NCBI GenBank assembly: GCA_907163375.1
Contig: CAJQUW010008712.1
Span: 124,001 to 188,000, forward strand
Length of the DNA stretch: 64,000 bases
From: Prostheceraeus crozeri
Lineage: Eukaryota > Platyhelminthes > Polycladida > Euryleptidae
Reading direction: 5' to 3'
Shown: positions 43,545 through 54,665 of the stretch, piece after piece
Numbering within the stretch: position 1 is the stretch's first letter
Layout of the letters: the number at the start of each line of letters is the position of its first letter
Program-made: the position numbers and the translations under genes
The notes under the pieces: model-generated
Told to the model about the DNA's origin: nothing
Databases searched by the model: none
What the model saw: the letters and a program-made list of their open reading frames with translations, nothing else

Positions 43545-43760
43545 TTTCAATTACTGATATCTTGACATTAGTAGTTTGGCTTGACGGCTAATGCTACGTT
43601 GTCGTGTGGGATGAGCCCATCTGATTCGATATCGCGGATTCTTCAATTGAGGACTTATGTCGTCCTGTAGGTCGTCGATAGCTCAGTTGGTAGAGTGGTA
43701 GAATGCCAGAGGTCTTTGGTTCGAATCCACCAAGACGCGCAGCTATTTTCCGTCTGCTGA
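43545..43760 (+). mobile_element. SINE, family S, copy 2
   Basis: Plus-strand counterpart of 20690-20925: TTGACGGCTAATGCTACGTT, CCATCTGATTCGATATCGCG, TTCAATTGAGGAC, then the tRNA-like region 43672-43738 and CGCAGCTATTTTCCGTC. The shared upstream 120-130 bp show that the tRNA-like module is internal, not at the 5' end as in most SINEs. Confidence 0.8.
43672..43738 (+). tRNA. tRNA-Ser-like pseudogene inside a SINE
   Basis: TAGCTCAGTTGGTAGAG (A box), a shortened anticodon arm with TAGAA, and GGTTCGAATCC (B box). The anticodon arm has lost about three bases relative to 20708-20779. Not a functional tRNA. Confidence 0.5.
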
Positions 43761-43965
43761 AATATCATTATTTCCTGCTTGTATTATCTGTCATGAGAAA
43801 AATATTGTCAAAATGATTTATGGCTTACTCTGCGTGCCTCCGGACTAACTTGAATAAAAACAATAAGTCCGATTTCTTTGAACTTTAAATCGACACTTGT
43901 CGAATTTTTCAATTTGGAGCATATTATAATTAAACTTGATAATGACGACAAGAGGCTATTACAGC

Positions 43966-44315
43966 CACAGAATTAAATTGTTTGAGCGTATTACTTTGCT
44001 AGAAGTGCAAACTGATTCAAAGAGATGGCACATGCTGGAACTTATTAAGTTGGCAAAAAGAAAATTTTAATACATTACAAAGATAAGAAAAATTGTCGTG
44101 CGCCACTTGCGGATTGCTGTGAGTTCCTTCAAAATGCTCCGATCGCCACGATTCCTTCAGATTCGAAGAATTCAGATTATTGTGCAAAAGTTTTCTCGAT
44201 AATGTTGAGCCCTCCGATCATTATTAAAAAAGTTAGCAGGCGCAAGAGAAAACGCTCACAAACTTCTTTTTAGAACTTGACATCGACTGTGTCCCTTTGT
44301 TATGTGTGAGAAACA
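43966..44315 (+). mobile_element. hAT-like MITE, CACAGAATTAGA family, 3'-truncated copy
   Basis: Starts CACAGAATTAAATTG and matches the family (GCGCCACTTGCGGATTGC; ACATCGACTGTGTCCC) up to about 44310; the terminal 200 bases are missing. Confidence 0.8.
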
Positions 44316-44904
44316 TATATTAATCTGTCATCTGAAAAGGTCGGAGAGTTGTGAACTCGTAAATGAGTGAATTTATCGACGGAAATGCACGTACAGAAAT
44401 AGACTCAAATTGTGAAGCAAATGACGTGCGTATTTTAAGTACTTTCAATTCTCTTCCATAGCCTACCGTGCTCAAAAAGATATTGTTGACATTTTGTTGT
44501 CACCGTGGTGACTGTTGTCAGTCTTTCACATTGCTACGTTTATTTGATTACTTGGATTGTCAACTTTTTCTTTTTAGCAGTAGCAAATATAAATGAACTA
44601 CGAGAAGGTTTAGAACACGATGTAAAGTAAACCAGGAATGTGGTACTCAGTGAGCATTTTCCAGTGCGAGACTCCAGTTCGCACTGACTTCGAATCATCA
44701 TATCAGATATAAATTCATGATATTTAGGCAGACAACTTTTAATGCTACATAAGGGCACGCATTATAAGGTATGTATATGCAGACATTTTTGCACTCTCCA
44801 TATAAGTAGTGTGTGTGGCAAGTCCAAAGACTATGGCTCACGATCCCACTGTGGTAGTGCATGCGTGAAGTTAGGGATATACCACAACACGTTATGCTTT
44901 GCAT
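44316..44904. other. intron sequence, no gene recognised
   Basis: No recognisable feature. Confidence 0.45.
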
Positions 44905-45605
44905 CAGGGATGCGGAGTCGGAGTCCCGGAGTCCTATCATTCTTGCTGGAGTCGGAGTCATATCAAATGATAGGACTCTGAACTCCGGCCTGTAGCTAGA
45001 CCCGAAATATAATAGAAACAGTTTATTTATCTTCGTGCATAGCTGTCACTGTCTTGATGTCAACTTTCTCCTTCAAACAAAAGTATGGACACTGCTGCAT
45101 GCAAAGCTTGTAATAGTTGAGGGAATGAACCGTGATAGTGAAAAAAGGGTTGTCTTTTCACTCGGTGATTTAGTAGAGAAGACAAGCCTTCCTAGCCTTG
45201 ATCACACCTACGCACCAACGGTGACATCAGAGACAAAAGAAAAATACCAGTTTGTTTCTTATCGTGTGTGATGGCTTCTCTAAAACGCATATTAAAATCG
45301 AAAGTGCACTCATATTTTTTGGAGAAGGATGGAGGATTGTCCTGCCTGGTAGAGACTGGAGAAAAACCTTGTGAAGCACACATCAAGAAGATGGAAGGAG
45401 CCTAGTCGTATGCATCCCGCTTAAAGCGACATTTGATCAACTTTCATCGAAAAAGATTGGCAATTGATGCAACAATGATCACTGAAGATAGATTCACGTA
45501 AGCGTATAACGTAGGTTACCATTTTTTTTTTAAAAAAAACTAGGCTGTTCATACTGGCCACCCGCAGTCGGAGTCCTATGAAAATGATAGGACTCCGCAT
45601 CCCTG
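44905..45605 (+). mobile_element. hAT transposon derivative with perfect 8-bp TSD
   Basis: Ends CAGGGATGCGGAGTCGGAG (left) and reversed CAGGGATGCGGAGTCCTATC (right), flanked by identical CTTTGCAT at 44897-44904 and 45606-45613. 701 bp. The subterminal regions contain further GGAGTC repeats and an ATGATAGGACTC palindrome. It carries a small BED zinc-finger frame but no catalytic transposase, so it depends on another element to move. Confidence 0.93.
45271..45501 (+). pseudogene. hAT BED-type zinc-finger remnant
   Basis: A 77-codon frame from ATG at 45271 to TAA at 45501 with a single in-frame TAG at codon 45. It reads MASLKRILKSKVHSYFLEKD, then SCLVETGEKPC, and after the stop SYASRLKRHLINFHRK. 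The pattern (aromatic residue and acidic turn, C..C, then L..HL...H) is that of the BED zinc finger, the N-terminal DNA-binding part of hAT transposases, which recognises the element's ends. The rest of the transposase (RNase H fold, dimerisation domain) is deleted. Apart from the TAG the frame is well kept. Confidence 0.75.
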
Positions 45606-46210
45606 CTTTGCATGTGCCATCTCTAAATGATAAAGGGGTAATTTATGACTGTTGATAATGTTTGAAAATTGACAATATTGTTTGAGATGATATAGCGCGT
45701 TCGCTACTCCATCCGTACTCCATTCAAAGATATATTTTGGAATTTCGTACGGATGTTGTACCTGTATAACTATAATCCAGCAACATGGTGCACACCCGCA
45801 TTTTTCCACAAAGTTGACCACATTAATGAGTAAGCTTTGGTGGCCGCAGCGCTATTGATCATGGATTTGCAATAAAATGACTTCCTTGGACACCAGATCT
45901 GTCTCCTTTTAGACTTTTGCTTTTGAGGTACGTTTGCGAAGCGTGTCATGTCTGGTTTCCGAATTCCTTGGCGGATGAAGAGCCACGAACTGAACACAGA
46001 TAACTGTCACCAAGCTTCATTCAAAATATTAAGTGAAAATCATGCATGATTAAATGATAAAATCTCAGAAAATGTATGTCTTTTCATTCTGCAATAAAAT
46101 CTTCTTCAGGTGCTTTTCAATGAACCTTTTAATAAAATTTAAAGGTAGCCAGAATTTTCGCCTTACGACTTTCTCAATGGCAGATAGAGTGAGAAAATAA
46201 TTCCAATGCA
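45606..46210. other. intron sequence; fragment of repeat Z
   Basis: About 45690-45775 (TAGCGCGTTCGCTACTCCAT, TATAACTATAATCC) shares words with 60275-60335. No gene recognised. Confidence 0.4.
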
Positions 46211-46323
46211 GAACGCTATGAATAATGATCAATCATTGACCATCAAACAAACAACAATTTAAGATTTCAAGATGCCATTTGTTGCTTGTTTGAAGGTCAA
46301 TGATTGATCATTATTCACAGCGC
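46211..46323. repeat. 113-bp hairpin (MITE-like), 45-bp arms
   Basis: The arm AATAATGATCAATCATTGAC near 46219 pairs with GTCAATGATTGATCATTATT near 46296, extended by CAAACAA/TTGTTTG. The loop is about 22 bases. Lies in the channel intron. Confidence 0.88.
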
Positions 46324-48090
46324 TCTCCATCAAAATATCAAAAACATAATTCGATGCTTGCATAAAAATAAATCACCTTCACTTAGTCCTTATCAGTGCT
46401 CTCAGCGATATTGTCTCGATCGATTCGTGAAATTCATCATAATTATTCCACAGGTATTTTACAAATCATTTTTCATTTCGCAATATAAATCGCTCAGACA
46501 TTTTGATTTGAAACAACACCATTTTTCCATAACATTTATGGAATGATATTTTTTGGATCTCTTGATAGATATGCTAACTTAAGCCTCATTCTCATATGTC
46601 ATGCGAAATTTGTGTTGATGATCAAATTCAATTTTCTCATCAAATTTATGACATGAAAACCATGAGACCAGCGAAATGTTATTGTCTCTGTTTCAAATCT
46701 ATCCGTCTGTTGACTAATGTAATGATCTAGAAGGCTGAAATTTCATTTATCATTCTCCAAATCTAGAAAAACAAAATGTGCGGATCTCTTCCACGACAGT
46801 AAATGGTCATTATCACACGGAAATATATTTTTTTATTGGCGATATGGATATTTCCGTCTGCTTGTCAGAATTACAGACATTGAAATATGTGACTCTGAGT
46901 AAGAAATACGCTACTTTTCAAGAAGGAGCTGAAGCATGTAATTTAAGTTATTCATGCGCAATTAGTTATTGCTTTATTCGAGCTCTGATACATTGCGTTG
47001 CATGAGAAAATGATTTGCATCTTCTTAAAGTAGACAGCTAGAAAAATATTACAAAGAAAAAAGAAATGAAAAAGGTTTGCAATGCAAATACACTGTACAG
47101 TATAAGCACTGTAAGTGGCACACAGCCATTTGATTTGCTTTTTATGCAAATGAGTATTTTGCCTCATGTTGCCACGTGTTAACAGGCAACCTTAATGCAT
47201 AATATAGACAATTGATGTCTGAACACAACGACTGATTCATATTATAGCGATTACCGCATGCTGTGGTACTACAGACTAGTATATCAATTTTAATCAAAAT
47301 TGGATAGTATTCTTGTGTAATTATTAGTTATGTGCTAATGCAACATAAAAAAATATGTGATCAATGAGGATTGCGAAGAAGAGAGAAATTTGACAGCATT
47401 CCCTCGTGCTACTGTGGTCGGCAACTAGAAAAAACGCAGAGTATTTGAGGAGATCCAGGTTTAGTGTGAAGTTCTCTCCTCTAGTGTGATGTGTAAGGCT
47501 TCAAACTGTCTTATAAAAAACACATAGGCACTGTAGACAATAAGACAGTAAATAATATAAATTTAGTTAATTTTTGAATCGAATTAAATAAATTGAAACA
47601 TAAAAACTAATGCAAATGGAAAAATAGAAAAGTTGATGAAGCCAAACTTATGGTCAACGATCTATCACTCATTTTTAGATCAAGCTTCGTTAAAATCCAT
47701 ATAAAGTCCTGGCTTACAGATCGTACGCAAGTAGGTTTCCATTGCGCTTCCTAAAGGATGTGAAGAAATTTGGGCTACTTTCTTTCTCAAGTCTCAAGTT
47801 TCTCTGGAGCAGGGTGGCATGCAACCAGCCGAATCTTCCGGCGGTGTGGAGAAATGCGAGTCTATCCGAAGCACAGATACGAGACTGATGCGAGAATGGC
47901 TGTAGCATTGCCCTTAGCGAGTTGGAGACGGAAGACTTCATTACTGTTAGTGCTGCATGAGTATTGCCAATTTCTATGATCTGTAGAGAATGGTGATATG
48001 CGGATACAAATCAATTTCTATGAGAATAACATAGTGTCACTACAAACATTACCTTGACATTCGGTAGCATTGCATTCTAGTCTCACTAAC
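46324..48090. other. intron sequence; no gene recognised
   Basis: 47985-48085 (CAATTTCTATGAGAATAACA, CCTTGACATTCGGTAGCA) resembles 60185-60275, a dispersed repeat Z. Small open frames at 47714-47979 on both strands are unrecognised. Confidence 0.4.
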
Positions 48091-48094
48091 TTAA

Positions 48095-49255
48095 CCCTCG
48101 ACGCCACTGTGGTGCCTTTCTGAACGCGACGCACTGGGGCCCCTGATGATCTCCCGAACTCATAGAAATTGACAACAATAAAACCTCTAGAATGGAAATT
48201 AAGCTTCATGCAATGCACAATAACGGCATATAAATCGCACGCATTTTCACTTAGATGCACCTGCCAACGTCTGTATCATTGGGTTAGAATCAGTCACATG
48301 AGTAAATCGAAGCTTTTAATTGGTTCTTCATGCCCCAACTTAGTTCCCTCGGATGTGCCACGACCTTGAGTCAATTTCCATTCTAGCGAACTTCAGATAA
48401 ACAATTTATTTCTATGCCCGAACTATTGCACCAATTTTGCCCAACCACACATCAATCGAATGGGCATTGAAAGGGGACTCAGTAAAACAGCATCAGCTTT
48501 ATTTCTAAGCTCATCCCTAGGCTGAGGTGAAGGTCAAAGGTCAAGAACGCCAATTTTTAGCAAATTTCCATTAGATCATCATTTGAAATAGAAAATGACA
48601 ACAAAAACTAATAAATCATACACTAATCGAAATATCTGGTGAAGGTGGTTAATCGAACGATGATTATTAATCGCTCTGAGATTACATCATTCTATTAGAT
48701 GAGGTCAAATGTCAAATGATTCAAACTTTTAGTTCAGCTCAAATATCACTAAAATCGCACATTTTAGTATTTAGTTTCTGCAGGTGAAGAGACAACACAA
48801 TTTGGTGATTTTTATCGAGACACTGAGGCTAAAAGCAACATGATTCTGGAAATTTCAATAATTTTTGATCAGATACAGAACTAAAAAGTACAAACATAAA
48901 AAACTTATACATGAAATATGATTTTCAAATTTCAAACATGCATATATAATAAGCAGATAATTCAAAGATTTTGCATTTCTGACTATCTGTGTATTAGTAG
49001 TAAAAAATCCTTTATGCAATCTCAACTTATTTCATCAAGAATTGATACCACAATGTAAATTAGAAGTGAATACCGAAATTAGCCAAAATATTCCAAGCAT
49101 TCAAATTTTAAAATTACTCTTACGCCAAAAGTATTGTGCCAAATATATCATCCTTCTGTCAAAAGTTGCATAATACGTAGAAGGTACGTTAGTAGAAATC
49201 TGGTGGCCATAGCTTGCTTGGTTTAGAAGATATTCAAAATATTCGCCAGGAGACG
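48095..49255 (+). mobile_element. piggyBac-like non-autonomous element X, copy 1
   Basis: TTAA (48091-48094) followed by CCCTCGACGCCACTG, the TTAA|CCCT arrangement of piggyBac elements. Its body (AATCGAATGGGCATTGAA, GAGGTGAAGGTCAAAGGTCA, CAATTTTTAGCAAATTTCCA, ATTGATACCACAATGTAAAT, GGTGGCCATAGCTTGCTTGG) reappears reversed at 54666-55545. It is split by the MITE 48161-48416 and lacks the far TTAA end, breaking off near GCCAGGAGACGA. Non-coding. Confidence 0.7.
48161..48416 (+). mobile_element. MITE, CATAGAAATTGA family, with perfect 8-bp TSD
   Basis: 256 bp, CATAGAAATTGACAACAATA ... TTTATTTCTATG, flanked by identical CCCGAACT at 48153-48160 and 48417-48424. Near-identical to 15070-15319. Element X continues on both sides. 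Confidence 0.92.
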
Positions 49256-49329
49256 ACAAAAAGTCTGATTTCTATGGTTTATACTTTGGATTTGACGGAA
49301 TAGATCTCAGATGCTAGGGAAACTCTCTA

Positions 49330-50448
49330 CAATTTCCTGAACTCCTGCACAGGGATTGCACCGGGTCAAGATCCGGATCCGGCGGATGCTGCTGTAAACA
49401 TCCGGGATCCGATATGAGATCCGCCCGGATCCTGGATCCAGCGAAGAGTGTCATGATAAAATGTTGATGGTCATCAATGCTATGGAAAATCCTATTTAAC
49501 GATAGAAGTTATAAAAGTTATAAAACCTCAAACTCGTTTTTCTCGCTAATCACTTAGAGTTGTGAGTGGCAGCCAAGAATGCGAATATAAATCTTAACAG
49601 AAATGTTTTATCCAGGAATGTCTGTAGCTCGGTATAGAATGACCATCTATTAATGTGCAAAAAAGATGACGTAACTTTTTCATGCCTTGTTCATTCTAAT
49701 TGTCATGTTACCGTTGTAGACTTGTGACCACTGCACCCGTTTTACTAATCCACACCAAGGAATGAATAGAATGCCATGAATTTCATAGCTAAAAACATAA
49801 AAAAGATCCATTCTGCTTCTCCAAACACATGATATTAATTCGACTACCTTTCACTTACAATGAACAATAGCTGTAATTACTAATAAGTCTGTAATAGTTG
49901 GATATGCGCATATTAGTTAAATAAACACAAATAAAAGCAAGTTTGCTGTCTTTTCTTTCTTTAAATTAAATACACTTGTTTATCGTGGTTGAAATTGTTT
50001 TTTTGATTGACAATCATGGGAAATGTAAACTTAATAAATTCAGAAATTCAGTTGCAGTTATCATGTCTTAAGAAAGAGTACACATTTCTCTATGCTGAGT
50101 CTCAGATTGTATTACCGATATTTTAGATACTTGTAATCATCCATTGATATTTAGTAATGATATTCTGTAAAAAAAGGTAATAACAACTGAGAACCAGAGT
50201 GACAACTGCAATTGGCGATGGCAAAATCCAAGGACTTCAATATCATTTCATTGGTATGTTTTTATGTATTATGAAATCCATAGTTTAAACTTAATCTCAG
50301 GAACCAGACTATTCAATGCAAGTATTCATGATAATGAAAACGAATTGCATACAATTTCATCACTTTTGATCATAGGATCCGGGATCCGCCCGGGCGCCCG
50401 GGTCTAAGATCCGGATCCGGGTATTTGCAACTTCCTGAACTCCTGCAC
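49330..50448. mobile_element. element with GATCCGG-rich ends and 21-bp direct repeats
   Basis: CAATTTCCTGAACTCCTGCA at 49330 recurs as CAACTTCCTGAACTCCTGCA at 50428 (each then C; 20 of 21). Inside are strikingly G+C-rich palindromic ends (AAGATCCGGATCCGGCGG; AAGATCCGGATCCGGG; CGCCCGGGCGCCCGGG) around an AT-rich non-coding core. The left end CAGGGATTGCACCGG resembles the hAT end at 20083 (reversed CAGGGCTGGGATTGCAC). Confidence 0.65.
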
Positions 50449-51286
50449 CGGTAAATCTCAAAATTGTCTCTTTTCTAAGCTTTCATTTAATTACGTTGGT
50501 TCCATAAAAAAATCGCTAACAGTGTTTGATCACTCTGTGTGACCTTTTTCGTTCTCAACTCAATTCAGCCAGCTATTGTTTTAGCAATCTCAAAATTCTT
50601 TCACTTCTATTTGTTGTTTGACTACGTCAAATTTGACAAAACGAAGCAGCAATAACTTTCGAGAATTTCTACACGACTTTTATCTAGATCATCTCAAAAA
50701 TTTCCTTCTGTTTTAAATAAAAGCAATAAGGAAATAACCTGTAGAAATGATCAAGTGAATAAATGCAGCAATGACAGCATTTACTGAGGAAATTGAGGGT
50801 TTTGGCATGAAAAGTATTCTTCAATTTAGATGTAGACGATATCTGATCGTAATGCCTCGAAATGGATGTTTGGACAAATGAAAGGAAATACTCATACGTT
50901 TCAATTCTTGCGACAAATAGCTTCTGAAAGTAATCTGGCGCTGTAGGATGAGCAGAGGTAAATTGCGAGCAGGAATTTAGACGGCAACTGAGGTCGCCCA
51001 TTCACAGACCGGATGAGAAGGTAATGAAGCAAATTTGCAAGCTATCACCTGCGCCTCACTGACGCCCAGTAAATTGATGCTAATTCCAACATTTACATTC
51101 TTTTCCACTGAAGCGGAGAAACCATACCAAGAGTGACAACTCCACGCTGTTACCGCACTGCCGCGGTGAAATCCCAGGAAAAAGCTTTCCAGTACCTATA
51201 GTCTTCTTTTTTATGCTGATAGGCTTTCCATACAGCTGGAAGCATGACTTGCTCCATAGAAATCTGCTTTTTCGTTTAGATTAAAG
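50449..51286. other. intron sequence, no gene recognised
   Basis: A 105-codon minus-strand frame (50684-51001) has no recognised motif. Confidence 0.4.
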
Positions 51287-52035
51287 CACAGAATTAGATT
51301 CATCTGCGCGCTCTTCGGTTTTTAGAATGGAAGATTCGCTTCTGTCCTTCATATCGAAATAGCGCATCAAAGAATTGCATAACTTGCTCCTTCTCGAATG
51401 GATAGTTCGTATATCGCCTTCTATTGGAAATGGCGAACAATAAGTTGTGTCATAGATGACCAAGCGGCGAGAGAGGTTAGCCATTTTCCAAAGAGTTCAA
51501 GACAGAACAAAAGTATCAGGACTCTCTCGGTAAAACGCTTATTGGTCTATCATCTTAAGTTATGATTAAAAGAAAGACAGGGCCTTCGGCGTCCAGTGCC
51601 TTCTATCGGTCGATGTAAGTGCTGACATCGACCGATAGAAGGCACTGGACGCCGAAGACTCTGTCTTTCTTTTAATCATAGTTTAAACTAATAGACCAAT
51701 AAACGTCTAACCGAGAGAGTAGTGATGCTTTTGTTCTGTCTTGAACTCTGGAAAATAAGCTGTCAGCCGGGTTAGCACGTCCAGAGTCAGTGAGTGAGTG
51801 GTGTGCGTGCTGTGATATCACTTCGCACACACCAAAAGACATCGTCTGGCCAACATTCGATTCAGGGTATGCACTATGCAGTTAGGAATGTTGAGAAGAC
51901 GATGGTGAAATCATCAGGTTAACTAATTTTCGTACGCCTGCTACTTTTTTTATAATGACCGGAAGGGCCAACATTATGGAGAAAACTTGTGGGCAATGAT
52001 CTGAATTCTTCGAATGTGAAGGAATTGTGGCAATT
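51287..52035 (-). mobile_element. hAT-like MITE, CACAGAATTAGA long variant, split and truncated
   Basis: Starts CACAGAATTAGATTC; reversed it matches 40401-41016 (GTGTGCGAAGTGATATCAC, AATGATCTGAATTCTTCGAA) and breaks off near 52035. It is interrupted by the 274-bp palindrome at 51483-51756. Sequence just after it (AATCAAATCACTGAAA) resembles the interior of 60439-60825. Confidence 0.8.
51483..51756. mobile_element. 274-bp palindromic MITE, 134/132-bp arms, 8-nt loop
   Basis: The left arm 51483-51616 and right arm 51625-51756 are reverse complements over nearly their whole length (GTTCAAGACAGAACAAAAG; GATTAAAAGAAAGACAG; CGTCCAGTGCCTTCTATCGG), leaving AAGTGCTG as the loop. The central 40 bp pair without mismatch. 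Non-coding. Confidence 0.95.
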
Positions 52036-52069
52036 TTAGCTAGATCTTAAGATGAATCAAATCACTGAA

Positions 52070-52570
52070 ATATTCAATAGACGTCTGGTGGCCACAGCTT
52101 GCTTGGTTTAAAAGATATTCAAAAAATTCGCCAGGTGGGGGAGGGGCGAAACCTCCCTAGTGGGTTGAAGGCAATGGTACTCGGCACTTTTGCGGGCAGC
52201 GTGTAGCGCACCTGCCAAACACCGCCGAATTATTGGGTCACCAAGGGTCACCAAATCGATGCAAGGGCAAAGCCGCCCACCCATCTTTTTCTTCCAGGGT
52301 TGTCATCAAGAACCCTTTGATATTCCAACAACCCTTTCACCTGATATCAACCCATTCTTATACATGAAGCCCTTCTGAAGTTCAAGAACCCTTAATGTAA
52401 AGACAAGAAACCTTGTTGATGATAAGACCCTTACAAGAACCCTTATTTTTAACAGAGTTCCTAAAAAGCCGCTATTCCAATGCATCCGCCGAATGCAGAA
52501 TTTCATGAGCGACGGGCGATGCATCAAGGGCGGCAGGGGGGGCATTGCCCCCTTACTTTTTGAGTTGCAG
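52070..52570. repeat. X fragment followed by G+C-rich unique stretch
   Basis: CTGGTGGCCACAGCTTGCTT near 52085 is a short piece of element X. It is followed by a locally G+C-rich tract with AAGAACCCTT repeated several times (52308-52450) and a GGGGGCATTGCCCCC stem near 52537-52551. No coding signature. Confidence 0.5.
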
Positions 52571-54661
52571 GTGATTGTCCCTCATCCCCATTTTTGTAGA
52601 CATTATTTCTGTAATTTGATGAAATTAATATTTAGATTTTGGCGAATTTATCCATCACGCATTGTAATGTATAACGCGCCTCAAAATTTCTCTTCCGATC
52701 TCGCATTGCGAAATGCAAACATTCATTAATTGATGCAAATTTCTTAGTCCTATTATTAGCTGAAGATAACCGCTTGCAATATGATGAACACTTGTCGAGT
52801 GACTTCCACATGTGCACACCCAGCGGGAGTTTGACCATGAACTGCATCGTGGAAAAATGAATCTATTCAGACATTGTGCATGTTGAAATGACTGGGTCAC
52901 ATTTGATGAATTTGGCAGACAGGTCTACAATGTTTCGAAGGAATATTCCACTATGTAAACATGTGTTTTTCAGCTTATTATTTGTTTCATACAACAATTT
53001 TCGGACATTTTAGAGTATGAAAATTTGCTGCTTTATGAGCTTTCTCCACTGCTAATTCAAACATGGCTTCAGCTTGAAATTTTGATAAATGTATTGAATC
53101 TTTCCAAATCATTTTTCATTTGCAAGATGTACGCATTCTATAAGGAATGAAGAATTCAAGCTATCTGTCCAATAAATGAATCTATGGAAAATAAAAATTT
53201 AAATTGGCTAACCGTCCAGCAATGAAACAGACATAGCTTCTGAGAGAAGTCTACAACAATGACACGACACTTGAACATGTCCATCAATTTCCGGTGACGC
53301 GGACTCGTACATAGCAATGACATTGATGTACTATTCTCCGTGTCGTAGTTCTTCATTGCTTGAGTCATTTACTTGTCTTTCATTCTAATTGCGAGTGTCC
53401 TTGCGTGTTGTTTCTTCAGAAATGTCAGACCAAGCGCAAGGAGAACTTTAATAAGTGTGTCTATACTGTGCATCTGGTAAGGTCAGCGAATTTCAACGGG
53501 ATTATAGTAAAGTGATGCAACAAGATCCTCCTCATTATTGTGTAGTGAAATCAATTATCGCCTAGCTTGTAGCAGAAAGAGTATAGTGAGTCGGATTTTT
53601 TCAGACATATCTTTGAGTCGGCTCTACTATACTTACTCTATGGTTCAAAGTTGAATTGAGCAGATCTACGTCGCAGGTAAATTCAGATTTAAGAAATACA
53701 ATGCGTTATAAAAAATAGGACAATAAGCTTTCGATGTCGCAGAGAGATAGCTTCCGCCTTCACTCGCATTTCCTTGCATTTCCTTGTGAAGAAGTGGTCT
53801 ATTGAAGAAAGTGAGAGCTCGTTTCTGCGCGGATTTCTTTTCGATCTAATATTTACTCTATTTCAAGATTGAGCATTTAAGGAAATAATTGCGATTACCT
53901 ATTGTATCGACAAGCACAACTCGTTTAACAAAAATGAAATCGTGTTGCTGTCATAAATGAAATCGCTTTCAATGTCCATTATTGGTTTTGTGAGTTCTCC
54001 GAGCTTTCTTTTCTCTCACTGTTGTTGACACATATCAGCATGTGGAGCCAACATTGTCTTATTTTCTTTTTGCTCCCATGAAAATCAATGTCACACATTT
54101 CTAGTTTTTCTTCAACATTTGGTTAAGGCAGTTAATGTAATCTAATTCTAGTTGTGTGTCAAACGGGATCGTTTTCGAAGAGCTGTTTGGAGGAAGTAAC
54201 TAATAAGTTGCACAAATTGTAACAACATTCGGAGGACGGTGTGCGGCAATTTATAGTGATTAAAATGAATTCATTCTTAGCATGACACTGTAATAAACGC
54301 AAAACCAGGTTTGAATTTGATTTTTTGTTGTATCGGTCCCTACAAAAAGCTAAACTTTATTGCTAAATTTAGTCATTTTATATTATTTATTTATTTTATT
54401 CAATTAATCAATTTTCTATATGAAGCTAAAGCTTTATTGCTCCTTACAAAAAGCAAAACCAAGTTTTTACAATTATGTGGCAAAACAAGTAGTCACTTCA
54501 AAGCATAGTCCTATATAATTCGAGGGTATTTTATGTTGAAAATCAAGTTGAAACCATTGACGATAAGTCCATCAATATAGATATTCATCACATTCTGTGA
54601 CATTCATCGTGTTTCCTAATCTAGAGAATATAAACACTGTTTTGTTTTGCACTGCTGCTAT
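52571..54661. other. intron sequence, no gene recognised
   Basis: Short open frames only; an imperfect inverted pair AGTATAGTGAGTCGG / GAGTCGGCTCTACTATACT near 53580-53640. Confidence 0.4.
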
Positions 54662-54665
54662 TTAA

